A stretch of 64,000 bases of DNA. Source: RGIG8244 sp045639325. Its GTDB lineage: Bacteria; Verrucomicrobiota; Lentisphaeria; Victivallales; UBA1829. This document shows, one piece after another, positions 18,170 to 26,775 of the stretch. The notes below the pieces were generated by a model. The model was not told where the DNA came from and ran no database searches. It saw only the letters and a list, made by a program, of their open reading frames with translations. The DNA is taken from the NCBI GenBank assembly GCA_045639325.1, contig JAZUCU010000042.1:1-64000 (forward strand), given 5' to 3'. Within the stretch, counting starts at the first letter, position 1. Each line of letters begins with the position of its first letter. A program made the position numbers and the translations under genes.

Positions 18170-18928
18170 TTAAAGAATTGTTACATTCGCTTCCTGAAAT
18201 ACGTCCTGAATTCCTTCCGGCAGTTTGCCATCCGTTACCAGAATATCAATATCTTCCGGGCGGGCAAAGGTGAAGGGCATCAGAGTACCCGTCTTGGAAC
18301 TGTCGAAAAGCATTACGACCCGGCGGGCACGGGCAATGACCGCACGTTTCAGGTCACATTCATGTTGACTTCCTACGGAAAATCCGGCTTTTTCGGTGAA
18401 TGCGGATGCACTCATGAATGCTGTATCAATATTCAAATTATGCAATTGATCCAATACATTCATACCGGAAATGGAAATTGTTTTTCTGGAAAGAGTTCCG
18501 CCAAGCAGGATCACGGTCGGATTCTGTTTCTTCCAGGCGATTTCGAGGGCAATATTCGGGGCGGAAGTGATAATTGCGGTATTTACATCGGGCAGCTGAC
18601 GCGCAAGTGCCATGATGGTACTGCCGGCATCAAGAAAAATTCCGGATTCCCGTTCCACCAGTTCTGCGGCTTTTTCAGCAATGTTCTGCTTCTGTTTATA
18701 GTTGCGCTTTTCCCGTTCACCGTAAACGTCTTCTGTCAAACCATAACTGGCAGGAAGAATACGTGCACCGCCTTTGGTGCGCAGAATATACCGGTTCTTT
18801 TCCAGATATTCCAGGTCTCGGCGGATCGTCATTTCTGACCAAGAGGAAAAATGTACTGCCAACTCACTGATCTGGGCTTCCCCGTGTTCTTCAATATACT
18901 TACGGATTGCTTCCTGACGTTCCTTCAT
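18170..18928 (-). CDS. DeoR/GlpR-family transcriptional repressor
   Basis: A 252-residue DeoR-type regulator: winged helix-turn-helix in residues 1-57 (ISELAVHFSSWSEMTIRRDLEYL), then the sugar-phosphate-isomerase-like sensor domain (GIFLDAGSTIMALARQL, IITSAPNIALEI, LLGGTLSRKTISISG, DTAFMSASAF, KRAVIARARRVVMLFDSSK). Members of this family usually release DNA on binding a phosphorylated sugar. It lies 44 bases upstream of E2 in the same direction and is probably the first gene of the operon. This supports the view that the operon answers to a sugar phosphate. Confidence 0.92.
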   Translation of the reverse strand: MKERQEAIRKYIEEHGEAQISELAVHFSSWSEMTIRRDLEYLEKNRYILRTKGGARILPASYGLTEDVYGEREKRNYKQKQNIAEKAAELVERESGIFLDAGSTIMALARQLPDVNTAIITSAPNIALEIAWKKQNPTVILLGGTLSRKTISISGMNVLDQLHNLNIDTAFMSASAFTEKAGFSVGSQHECDLKRAVIARARRVVMLFDSSKTGTLMPFTFARPEDIDILVTDGKLPEGIQDVFQEANVTIL

Positions 18929-18972
18929 GATTTCTATAAACCTTTCCTTAGAAATTCATATTACAGTAAAGT

Positions 18973-19000
18973 AATATAACACATGTTTTGTGAATTTCAA
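18973..19000 (-). promoter_or_regulatory. Promoter of the DeoR-dehydrogenase operon
   Basis: Minus strand TTGAAA, 16 bases, TATATT, about 45 bases before the regulator's ATG. Confidence 0.5.
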
Positions 19001-19010
19001 TATTAATTTT

Positions 19011-19025
19011 GTGATTTTTTATCAC
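19011..19025. promoter_or_regulatory. 15-bp palindrome, candidate operator
   Basis: GTGAT, five bases, ATCAC. It lies between the divergent promoters of the DeoR operon and the 19140 gene, just upstream of the DeoR promoter -35. An 8-bp palindrome AGTGCACT follows at 19033-19040. The half-site spacing (GTGA-N7-TCAC) differs by one base from the CRP type. Confidence 0.35.
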
Positions 19026-19061
19026 TTTTTTTAGTGCACTCATTTTTTTTGATTTTTTCCC

Positions 19062-19089
19062 TTGATTCCATTGACTTCTGTGGTATATT
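19062..19089 (+). promoter_or_regulatory. Promoter of the small protein-PHP pair
   Basis: TTGATT, 16 bases, TATATT, about 50 bases before the ATG at 19140. Confidence 0.4.
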
Positions 19090-19139
19090 ACTTCTATTAT
19101 GATAAAGATAACAATATTCAGCCGGAAAGGATTTGGAAT

Positions 19140-19505
19140 ATGACAGTTCCTGAAATTAAGGCCGCCCTGATGGATGGCGCAAAGCTGTTTTTCGCAAAAC
19201 AGTATACTGAAAATGAAGAAATCCGCGCTCTGTGGGGTGTCACGTTCGACCGCAGAAAAGGTTTCCATGTGGTCGAAAAAAAGTTGAAACAGGTACGCAG
19301 TATCATCGAGCGGGAAGGCGGCGCTTACCTTTTGAAGATTAAAGATGATAATCTGATCGGTGTCACCCCGTACGGTCAGAATCTCATTACCGAATTGCCG
19401 GAAGACCCGGATGCTGAACGGGAGATTTATCAGAAACTGCCCCGTTATGATTTCACTCAGCAGGTACAATCTCAGAAACTTTTGAAGAAAATCGGATTCT
19501 TTTGA
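19140..19505 (+). CDS. Conserved-looking 121-residue protein of unknown function
   Basis: I do not recognise a family. The ATG at 19140 has GGAAAGG about nine bases upstream; the same frame is open further left but without a ribosome site. The sequence is soluble and charged, with an alpha/beta-looking pattern (PEIKAALMDGAKLFFAKQY, VEKKLKQVRSIIEREGGAYLLKI). No signal peptide, cysteine or membrane segment is visible. It sits 28 bases upstream of the PHP phosphoesterase gene and is probably co-transcribed with it, so the two may work together. Confidence 0.7.
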   Translation: MTVPEIKAALMDGAKLFFAKQYTENEEIRALWGVTFDRRKGFHVVEKKLKQVRSIIEREGGAYLLKIKDDNLIGVTPYGQNLITELPEDPDAEREIYQKLPRYDFTQQVQSQKLLKKIGFF

Positions 19506-19533
19506 TCCATATATTATGGAAAGGTATTATAAT

Positions 19534-20799
19534 ATGGCTACATGGAAAAAAGGTGCATTGCACACCCATTCAAGCTGGTCTGACGGAAGAGCGATTCCGG
19601 AAGTTGTCCTCACCAATTACAAAAAACTTGGTTATGATTTTGTTTCGATTACCGACCATAACCTGTTCCAGGAAGATCCCAACGTCTGGCAATGGATCAG
19701 TTATGAAGGCTCCATGTTCGGCATGGCTTTTACGGCTGATGCTTACGAATGGACCAAAGAAATACTTGGCGAAAATGCCGAGCAGATGCTGGATGTCAAG
19801 ACAATCGGTTCCCGTACTTATATCCGCATGAAAGATTATGAAACTTTCCGCGCACAGTTTGAAGAACCGGGGAAATTCCTGATTATGCCGGGGAATGAAA
19901 TTACTATCGGCGGATTCAAAAACTCCGTTGAAGGCTGGTATGTCACTCATCTTAACTCTCTCAACCTGAAAGCGGAATATCCGGAACTCAAAAAGATTCC
20001 GCAGGATACACCTCAGAATGAAGTGTACCGTAAGGTGTACGATAGTTACAAAGAAAAAGCCGGCGATGCGCTGGAAGATACAATCCTTATGGCAAATCAT
20101 CCGTTCTGGATTTTCTGGGATTGTGATCCTTCAACATTGCTGGATGTCCCGGAAATTAAATTCTTTGAAGTCTGCAACAGCGGCGCCCGGGAAGATGCAC
20201 CCCGTGATCCTATGTTGACCATCGAAAAATTCTGGGACTTTGTGCTTGCACACCGTCTTGACCGCGGTCAGGGGCTGATTTATGCGACGGCTACTGATGA
20301 TACCCATCATCATCATGTGGATAAAGCCCGTTTGCCCGGGTTTGTCGATACCGGCTTTGTTATGGTGAACTGTCCGGGTGAATTCACATACAAGTCTATT
20401 GTTGCTGCTTTGAAACGCGGTGACTTCTATGCATCCTGCGGGGTGTATCTGGATGATGTTGTATTTGATAAAGATACCAAGACATTGAATGTGAAAGTGA
20501 AAGCGGAAGAAGGCGTCAACTATCGTGTTGAATTCATCACAACCAAACGTGATTTTGACCGTACCATCAAGAAGCAGGTATACAAGTTCGAAAAGCCCTT
20601 CTTCAACCGGGAAATGACCGTTGTGCCCGAAAATATCGGTGTTGTGGTTAAGACGGTGGAAGGCTGCGAGGCTTCTTACACCATGGCAGATGATGATATG
20701 TATGTCCGCGCGGTGATTTATTCCGATAAGAAGGGACGTATTGACAATCCCTTCTATCATCCGGAATTTGAATGTGCCTGGACGCAGCCCGTGTGCTGA
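19534..20799 (+). CDS. PHP-domain metal-dependent phosphoesterase
   Basis: 421 residues from the ATG at 19534; the earlier ATG at 19516 holds the ribosome site GGAAAGG. PHP metal-binding motifs are all visible: HTHSSWSDG near the start, SITDHN, MPGNEI, NHPFW, and ATDDTHHHH. PHP domains hydrolyse phosphate esters with two or three metal ions; outside polymerases and histidinol phosphatase their substrates vary. The carboxy-terminal 130 residues are beta-rich (FYASCGVYLDDVVFD onward) and may be an accessory sandwich. Its stop codon touches the stop of the pseudopilin gene on the other strand with no base between them. Confidence 0.85.
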   Translation: MATWKKGALHTHSSWSDGRAIPEVVLTNYKKLGYDFVSITDHNLFQEDPNVWQWISYEGSMFGMAFTADAYEWTKEILGENAEQMLDVKTIGSRTYIRMKDYETFRAQFEEPGKFLIMPGNEITIGGFKNSVEGWYVTHLNSLNLKAEYPELKKIPQDTPQNEVYRKVYDSYKEKAGDALEDTILMANHPFWIFWDCDPSTLLDVPEIKFFEVCNSGAREDAPRDPMLTIEKFWDFVLAHRLDRGQGLIYATATDDTHHHHVDKARLPGFVDTGFVMVNCPGEFTYKSIVAALKRGDFYASCGVYLDDVVFDKDTKTLNVKVKAEEGVNYRVEFITTKRDFDRTIKKQVYKFEKPFFNREMTVVPENIGVVVKTVEGCEASYTMADDDMYVRAVIYSDKKGRIDNPFYHPEFECAWTQPVC

Positions 20800-21522
20800 T
20801 TACAAGCCGTTGACGGTTGCAGCGGAAGGATCGACTTTGCCCATATTGAAATAGGTATTGCCCAAAGCGTCTTCCGCTGTGCCGGGAAATGATTCAATGC
20901 ACGGAATGAATTGTTTCTTCAGCATTTCCGTGTGACCATCCAAAAATGCCGTTGCGGCTTGTTTGTCGTGACGGAAAAACGGTGCTCTGTTATTCCCGTA
21001 ACTGCTGCCAGTGGCATGAGTCCCTGTGGTATTTGTGCATTTGTAGGAATAGCAGAGATGCCCGTAATTTTCGATCAGCATCCCTGTTTTAGCCGGATTT
21101 TTGAATTCGGTAGTCGGAATCCCGAAATTGCCGGATGCGGTTTCTCTTGTTGCGATCAGATAATTCAATCCATAATTTGTCGCAATATCTTCCATCACTT
21201 TTTCTTCCGGGCAGCGCAAAACTTTTTCCGGCGTAACAGAGGCTTTGCTGCCGGTCTTCAGATACATCATAATCAGATCATCCAGCCAGTTTTTTGCGGT
21301 AAGAGTTCCGCTTGCGCCGCCCATATTATTCAGGCAGGGTAGATAATCGTGAAAATCAACGCTGTACATTTTGTACACGGTTGAGAGTTGTTTCATATTA
21401 TTCTGGCAGGATGTGGCACTGGCGATCCGCTTGGTTTTCTGTAATGCGGGCAATAACATCCCCGCCAGGATCGCGATGATGGCAATAACAACTAAAAGTT
21501 CAATTAACGTAAAACGTTTCAT
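20800..21522 (-). CDS. Pseudopilin with H-X9-DG motif (near PHP gene)
   Basis: About 240 residues from the ATG at 21522, with AAGGAG upstream; an in-frame ATG at 21597 would add 25 residues of unlikely leader. It begins MKRFTLIELLVVIAIIAILAG, giving an unusually short two-basic-residue leader with Arg where Gly is normally found before the mature Phe. The globular part has CQNNMKQLSTVYKMYSVDFHDYLP and, near residue 210, H-D-K-Q-A-A-T-A-F-L-D-G, an exact His-X9-Asp-Gly. It is not followed by a glycosidase gene here, unlike the other three pseudopilins. Function is unknown. Confidence 0.85.
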   Translation of the reverse strand: MKRFTLIELLVVIAIIAILAGMLLPALQKTKRIASATSCQNNMKQLSTVYKMYSVDFHDYLPCLNNMGGASGTLTAKNWLDDLIMMYLKTGSKASVTPEKVLRCPEEKVMEDIATNYGLNYLIATRETASGNFGIPTTEFKNPAKTGMLIENYGHLCYSYKCTNTTGTHATGSSYGNNRAPFFRHDKQAATAFLDGHTEMLKKQFIPCIESFPGTAEDALGNTYFNMGKVDPSAATVNGL

Positions 21523-21553
21523 AAAGACAGAAAATCTCCTTTCTGTTTTTTGT

Positions 21554-21590
21554 ATTCCCCAGGGGAATGTTGCGTATCTTCGTGATACGC
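21554..21590 (-). promoter_or_regulatory. Two dyads upstream of the pseudopilin gene
   Basis: An ATTCCCC/GGGGAAT dyad (21554-21568) and a 7-bp stem GCGTATC/GATACGC with a five-base loop (21572-21590) lie within 70 bases upstream of the start at 21522. No T-run follows, so these are more likely leader structure or operator than terminator. Confidence 0.3.
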
Positions 21591-21604
21591 ATTTCAAAAA
21601 ATTA

Positions 21605-21648
21605 CAAAAAGGAGATCTTCAGATCTTCAGCAGAAGTTCATCTTCTGC
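21605..21648 (-). terminator. Weak terminator after gpmI
   Basis: Stem GCAGAAG/CTTCTGC (21630-21648), then on the minus strand a short AGATCT repeat and five T. It lies about 20 bases after the gpmI stop. The distance from stem to T-run is longer than usual. Confidence 0.35.
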
Positions 21649-21669
21649 ATTGCATTATGAAATGGTTTC

Positions 21670-23328
21670 TCAGTTCATTTCCACGATGGATGCATCATAA
21701 TCGGCAGGGGGAACATAACCCAGGAAGTCGATTACGGTTGCGGGAATGGAGCTGATACCAAGACCTTCTTTCAAGGTCAGGGAGTATTCATTTGCATAAG
21801 CCGGGTCAAAGATGATTGCGGGAACGGGATTGAGAGAATGGCTTGTTTTCCGTTTCGGAGCGCCGGTTTTCTTATCCAGTTTGACCGCGCCGGTCTTATC
21901 GTGTTCATACATATCGTCAGCATTACCATGGTCAGCAGTCATGATCATGACGCCGCCGGCTTTTTCCACTGCGTTGTAGAGACGTTCCAGGCAGATGTCG
22001 AGAGCTGCCATGGAGGTCTGAACTGCCTGATACACGCCGGTGTGACCGACCATGTCGCCGTTGGGGAAGTTGAGGCGGATGAACTGATATTTGCCTTCTG
22101 CAATGGCATCGCAAACCTGATCGGTGATCAGAGCGCACTGCATCCAGGGACGCTGTTCAAAGGGAACGACGTCGGAGGGGACTTCCACGTATTTTTCTGT
22201 GTTGGGATCGAACATGCCGGAGCGGTTGCCGTTGAAGAAGTAGGTCACGTGACCATATTTCTGCGTTTCGCTGATGGCAAGCTGAGTGATGCCGGTTGCC
22301 GCGAGGTATTCACCGAGGGTGCGGTCGATTTCCGGAGGATTGACCAGGTAATGATTGGGAATGTGCAGGTCGCCGTCATATTCCATCATACCGGCATAAT
22401 AGACATCGGGGAGGGGAGCGCGTTCGAATTTATCGAAAGCGGGATCTTCGAATGCCTGGCTGATTTCGAGAGCGCGGTCGCCGCGGAAGTTGAAGTAAAC
22501 AACGGCATCGCCATCCTGAATGGCACCGACGGGAGTTGCGCCGTCATCGGAGATCACAAAGGGAGGCAGATCCTGGTCGATAGCTTTTGTTTCAGCGCGG
22601 AGAGTTTCCACCGCTTCGTGAGCGTTTTTGAAATATCTGCCTTTACCGGCAACGTGAGTTTCCCAACCTTTGCGGACCATATCCCAGTTTGCACCGTAGC
22701 GGTCCATGGTGATCACCATACGTCCGCCGCCGGATGCGATACGGCAATCTGCGGAAACAGCGGCAGCCTGTTCAGCGAGCCATGTTTCAAAAGGATCGAT
22801 GTAATCGAGAGCGGAAGTTTCGGGAACGTCACGGCCGTCGAGAAGGATGTGGAGACGGATCTTCTTGACGCCTTCCGCCAGAGCTTTAGCGATCATGCCT
22901 TTGAGGTGATCGATATGGCTGTGAACGTTACCATCGGAGAAAAGACCGAGGAAATGGAGTGTGGAATTTTTACCGTTGACGCGAGCAACGAGTTCTTTCC
23001 ATGTTTCGCCTTCGAACATACGGCCGGTTTCGATTGCCTGGGAAACGAGTTTTGCGCCCTGTGCAAAAACGCGACCGCAGCCCATGGCGTTGTGACCGAC
23101 TTCACTGTTACCCATATCCGCATCGCTGGGGAGACCGACGGCTGTACCGTGAGCTTTGAGTGTGGTCATGGGCAGAGTGTTCATCATGTGATGAAGGAAG
23201 GGAGTATTGGAGTCGAGAACAGCATCGCCTTCGGCATATTTACCGATACCGACACCGTCCATAATAACGAGTACGACCGGACCTTTGCGGGTCTGGAATT
23301 TAGGATTTTTTGCGAGAGGATTGAGCAT
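21670..23328 (-). CDS. gpmI: 2,3-bisphosphoglycerate-independent phosphoglycerate mutase
   Basis: A 552-residue cofactor-independent mutase interconverting 3- and 2-phosphoglycerate in glycolysis. The metal-binding start VVLVIMDGVGIG and the phosphoserine Ser75 in DADMGNSEVGHN are clear, as are the substrate-loop motifs HSHIDHL, HILLDGRDVPETSA, and the metal site MIMTADHGNADDM near the end. Length is slightly above the usual 510-550. AGGAG lies before the ATG. It is 42 bases after the exported protein gene and probably shares the argH transcript. Confidence 0.95.
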   Translation of the reverse strand: MLNPLAKNPKFQTRKGPVVLVIMDGVGIGKYAEGDAVLDSNTPFLHHMMNTLPMTTLKAHGTAVGLPSDADMGNSEVGHNAMGCGRVFAQGAKLVSQAIETGRMFEGETWKELVARVNGKNSTLHFLGLFSDGNVHSHIDHLKGMIAKALAEGVKKIRLHILLDGRDVPETSALDYIDPFETWLAEQAAAVSADCRIASGGGRMVITMDRYGANWDMVRKGWETHVAGKGRYFKNAHEAVETLRAETKAIDQDLPPFVISDDGATPVGAIQDGDAVVYFNFRGDRALEISQAFEDPAFDKFERAPLPDVYYAGMMEYDGDLHIPNHYLVNPPEIDRTLGEYLAATGITQLAISETQKYGHVTYFFNGNRSGMFDPNTEKYVEVPSDVVPFEQRPWMQCALITDQVCDAIAEGKYQFIRLNFPNGDMVGHTGVYQAVQTSMAALDICLERLYNAVEKAGGVMIMTADHGNADDMYEHDKTGAVKLDKKTGAPKRKTSHSLNPVPAIIFDPAYANEYSLTLKEGLGISSIPATVIDFLGYVPPADYDASIVEMN

Positions 23329-23370
23329 AATTACATTCTCCTGTGTGTTAATATATGTTGTTTTGATTTG

Positions 23371-23961
23371 TTATTTTTTCGTCGTCATGGCAACCAGCAG
23401 CTTCATAAATTCCAACGCTGCATTCTTTTCTGAGTCCATCTGTTCGGAATAGGTGATGCGCACTTTAATGATGCTGCCTTTGTAGTCCCAGAGATAAAGC
23501 AGGGACATGAAAGTTTCGTCCCGGACCGTTATCAGAAATGCCGTAGAGGCCTTCACCGGCAATTTGTTTTCCACCTTGATCTGCTGCACGGATTTAATCT
23601 GTTTCGACCGGGTGTTGATGGTAGAAAGATTCTGTACCGTTTCCTTGATATGGGCCTGAAGTTGTTCGGGCGTAATCTTTTTCCCGGTTTCCGCTGTTAA
23701 ACGGTATAGAAATACATCGGCAAAGGTTCCGGCTTCATTCTCGTAAGCAACGACGCTGCCGAACCGGGGATCGGGATTCACCCGCACAGAAACCTTTTCA
23801 AAGGTATGGAGGCGCGGCGGGAAGACCAATCCGGTTGCGGGGTCGTTGTAAGAGGCAGAAGCGGACTTGCGTACGACTTCCGCCCCGGCGAGGGGTATGG
23901 CGCCCAGAATGATTGCCGAAAGACAGGCAATTCTTATTTTATTCCGAAGAGTTCTGTCCAT
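23371..23961 (-). CDS. Small exported protein of unknown function
   Basis: 196 residues with a typical signal peptide (basic MDRTLRNK, hydrophobic core, cleavage after AGA near residue 27). I recognise no family in the mature part, which looks like a mixed alpha/beta domain (VFPPRLHTFEKVSVRVNPDP, ALEFMKLLVAM). Its start lies within the argH coding end, an overlap of 28 bases, so translation is probably coupled. A periplasmic location is inferred; the neighbours (argH, gpmI) are housekeeping and give no hint of role. Confidence 0.7.
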   Translation of the reverse strand: MDRTLRNKIRIACLSAIILGAIPLAGAEVVRKSASASYNDPATGLVFPPRLHTFEKVSVRVNPDPRFGSVVAYENEAGTFADVFLYRLTAETGKKITPEQLQAHIKETVQNLSTINTRSKQIKSVQQIKVENKLPVKASTAFLITVRDETFMSLLYLWDYKGSIIKVRITYSEQMDSEKNAALEFMKLLVAMTTKK

Positions 23962-25310
23962 TTATCCAACTGCCTCCGGACTTCGTTGAACCCGGTACCG
24001 CCGGGGACTTCGCGTCCAGCCACCGCATGTGCGGCAGAGAAAAGTTTTTTCATATCTGCATCGGCTTCGGGGAAAACTTTCTTCATTTCCGCGAGCGTGA
24101 CTTTATCAAGAGCTTTGCCTTTATCCTGTGCATAACGGACCAATGCGCCGACTTTATGGTGTGCATGGCGGAAGGGAACGCCCTTACGGACGAGTGCTTC
24201 TGCCAGGTCGGTTGCCATCAAACCGGGTTCGGATGCTGCAACGAGCATACGTTCGGTATTGAGTTTCATGGAGAGAATCATTTCCGGATAAACGGAAAGG
24301 ATGCCTTCCACGGTATCGATGGCATCGAAAAGCGGTTCTTTATCTTCCTGCAAATCCCGGTTGTAAGTGAGGGGCAGACCTTTGCAGATGGTGAGCATGG
24401 CAACCAGGTCGCCGTAGACTCTGCCGGTTTTACCGCGGGAAAGTTCTGCCAGGTCGGGATTCTTTTTCTGGGGCATCAGGCTGGATCCTGTACAGAACGC
24501 ATCGCCGAATGTCATGAAGGAAAATTCCTGACTCATCCAGAGGATCAAGTCTTCGGAAAGACGGGAGATATGCATAGCAAAAATAGACAATGCAGAAAGC
24601 AGTTCGCAGGCAAAGTCACGGTCTGCCACCGCATCCATACTGTTCTGTGTCATTGCCGGAAAATCAAGTTTCTTGCGGACAAATTCGCGGTCGATGGGCA
24701 ATGTTGTACCGGCGATTGCACCGGAACCCAGCGGCATGACATTGATCCGTTTACGGGCATCGGCAAGACGGCCCAGGTCGCGTTCCAGCATTTCCACATA
24801 AGCCAGGAAATGATGCGCGAAGAGGACGGGCTGTGCATGCTGCAGGTGGGTGAAACCGGGGAGAATCACCTTATCATTCTTATCTGCCTGTGTGACCAAT
24901 GCTTTCTGAAGATCGCGGATTTTGCCGGAGATGATGTCGATTTCATCGCGGAGGTACAACCGGATATCGAGCGCGATCTGGTCGTTACGGCTTCTTGCGG
25001 TGTGAACGCGTGCGCCTTCATCGCCGAGCGCCTTGATCAGTTCGGTTTCGATGTGCATGTGGATATCTTCCAGTTCTGCGGTGAAGGTGAAATCACCTTT
25101 TTCGATCCGTTTCAGGATTTTATCCAATTCTTTGCAAATCGCGGAAGCTGATTTTTTCGGGATGATCCCGGCAGCTCCGAGCATGGCGGCATGTGCTTTA
25201 CTGCCGCAGATGTCGTGTTTATAAAGCCGTTTATCGAAGGAAATGGATTCGGTAAAAACTTGAACCGCATTCAACGCATTTTCAGAAAATCTTCCGCCCC
25301 AGAGTGCCAT
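23934..25310 (-). CDS. argH: Argininosuccinate lyase
   Basis: A 458-residue member of the fumarase/aspartase superfamily that splits argininosuccinate into arginine and fumarate, the last step of arginine biosynthesis. Seen: MALWGGRFSENA start, HTARSRNDQIALD, GFTHLQHAQPV and the flexible signature loop GSSLMPQKKNPD (about residues 273-284) that carries the catalytic serine. GAGAGG lies before the ATG. No other arg gene is adjacent; a NAGS-like acetyltransferase lies at 57462. A TATATT -10-like element is at 25351-25356, upstream. Confidence 0.96.
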   Translation of the reverse strand: MALWGGRFSENALNAVQVFTESISFDKRLYKHDICGSKAHAAMLGAAGIIPKKSASAICKELDKILKRIEKGDFTFTAELEDIHMHIETELIKALGDEGARVHTARSRNDQIALDIRLYLRDEIDIISGKIRDLQKALVTQADKNDKVILPGFTHLQHAQPVLFAHHFLAYVEMLERDLGRLADARKRINVMPLGSGAIAGTTLPIDREFVRKKLDFPAMTQNSMDAVADRDFACELLSALSIFAMHISRLSEDLILWMSQEFSFMTFGDAFCTGSSLMPQKKNPDLAELSRGKTGRVYGDLVAMLTICKGLPLTYNRDLQEDKEPLFDAIDTVEGILSVYPEMILSMKLNTERMLVAASEPGLMATDLAEALVRKGVPFRHAHHKVGALVRYAQDKGKALDKVTLAEMKKVFPEADADMKKLFSAAHAVAGREVPGGTGFNEVRRQLDKWTELFGIK

Positions 25311-25450
25311 ATTCTACAACCTCTCAGTTAAAATATTAATAAATCATATCAATATAGCACAAATTCTCAGGAAGTAAAATAAAAATATGATTTTTTTTCA
25401 AAAATAAATCGCCGCCATATGGATAAAACATCATTCCCCAATCGGAAAAA

Positions 25451-25500
25451 TAAAAAACGGACAGCAGCAGAACCTTGTTGCAGGTGCTGTAACTGTCCGT
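25451..25500 (-). terminator. Terminator of glycan locus 2 (after GH29)
   Basis: ACGGACAG at 25457-25464 pairs with CTGTCCGT at 25493-25500, extended inside by CAGCA/TGCTG. On the minus strand it is followed by TTTTTTATTTTT. It lies 22 bases after the fucosidase stop. Confidence 0.8.
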
Positions 25501-25522
25501 GTCGTTTTATAGCATCCCGATT

Positions 25523-26755
25523 TTATTCTTCTTCCGCTTCCAGACGGATCACCGGAATATTGTTGTATTCGGGCATCGGTGTGTTATGAATGATGACGTT
25601 GTCATTTCTGTACTCAAAGGTCAGCTTGCGGCTTTCATCTCCGAGCAGAGTGGCGGATTTGAATTTCTTATTACAGCCGGGGATGGTGATGAAACCTTCC
25701 CGGGAGGCGTAATGGAGAAACAGATAATAATATTTATCGTTTTTCGCAGAACAGCCGTAGGAGCCGCCGTCGAGTTTGCCGGAAGTGACGCCTTTCACCG
25801 CTTCCTTGTTGATCTTCATCCAGTCGCCGATCTTCTCCAGAATGCGGATTTCGTTTTCATTCAAACGCCCGTAGCGGTCCGGTCCGACGTTCAGGAGAAG
25901 ATGTCCGCCGGAACATGCCACGCCGGTGATTGCGTGGATGATTTCAAACGGAGTTTTGTAATAGGGGTCGGCAGGATACCAGCCCCAATGTTTGTTCATG
26001 GTCATGCAGCCTTCCCAGAGTCTTCCCGGTTCTTTGGGCGGAGTCAGATTCTGTTCCGCCGTGTAGAAGTCTTCCGGAAGAAGGGAACGGTCATTGATCA
26101 GAATATCGGGCTGAAGACTGCGGATCATCGCATTGAGTTCCGCGGAACGGTAATCTTCGGCGGTCAATTTTTCGTCCTGACCGGAACCTGCGGTTTCGCG
26201 GAAATTGACGTTATGATCGAAGGAATGTTTGCCGTTGCTCATGCCGATAATGTTATCATACCAGAGAACATCGAACTTGCCGTACTGTGTACAGATTTCC
26301 CGGACCTGCGGAAATACAATGCGGTCAAGGAATTCATTCCATGCTTCCGGCGTGAGACGGGGGCCGGTGAAGAAGGCCGGTTCGCTCCAGTCGGGGAGAC
26401 TGAAATAGAGTCCGCACTTCAAGCCGTATTTTCTGCATGCTGCCACGAAGGGGGCAACAAGATCCCGTTTGGGACCGCGTTTTACCGCATTACGATCCGT
26501 CGTCTTTGTATCGAAAAGACAGAAGCCGTCATGATGTTTAATGGTAAGGACCATATATTCCATTCCGGCCCGGAGAGCCATCTGCGCCCATTTTTCGGGA
26601 TCGTATTCATCGGCGGTAAAGAGATCCATGTACCGCTGATCATATTCTGCTGTGGGGATGCGTTCCTGATACTGACACCATTCACCTCTGCCGTGAACGG
26701 AATACATCCCCCAGTGAATAAACATGCCCAGTCCTGTATTTCTGAACCAATTCAT
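25523..26755 (-). CDS. GH29 alpha-L-fucosidase, cytoplasmic
   Basis: A 410-residue GH29 enzyme. Family motifs are visible in order: GMFIHWGMYSV, the His-His site TIKHHDGFCLFDTK (His74-His75), and the nucleophile Asp167 in FDVLWYDN. No signal peptide is present, so it trims fucose from imported oligosaccharides. The protein ends soon after the barrel and lacks the long carboxy-terminal beta domain of the larger fucosidases. It is the last gene of cassette A, 20 bases after the CBM4/9-like gene, and is followed by a terminator. Confidence 0.92.
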   Translation of the reverse strand: MNWFRNTGLGMFIHWGMYSVHGRGEWCQYQERIPTAEYDQRYMDLFTADEYDPEKWAQMALRAGMEYMVLTIKHHDGFCLFDTKTTDRNAVKRGPKRDLVAPFVAACRKYGLKCGLYFSLPDWSEPAFFTGPRLTPEAWNEFLDRIVFPQVREICTQYGKFDVLWYDNIIGMSNGKHSFDHNVNFRETAGSGQDEKLTAEDYRSAELNAMIRSLQPDILINDRSLLPEDFYTAEQNLTPPKEPGRLWEGCMTMNKHWGWYPADPYYKTPFEIIHAITGVACSGGHLLLNVGPDRYGRLNENEIRILEKIGDWMKINKEAVKGVTSGKLDGGSYGCSAKNDKYYYLFLHYASREGFITIPGCNKKFKSATLLGDESRKLTFEYRNDNVIIHNTPMPEYNNIPVIRLEAEEE

Positions 26756-26775
26756 ATTACTGTGTTCCCGGGTTC

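Noticed and set aside
19011..19025. CRP-type binding site
   Set aside because: GTGA to TCAC spacing is seven rather than six bases, and no CRP-like gene is present to support it.
21838..23433. Long plus-strand open frame opposite gpmI
   Set aside because: gpmI has all catalytic motifs on the other strand; this is its shadow.
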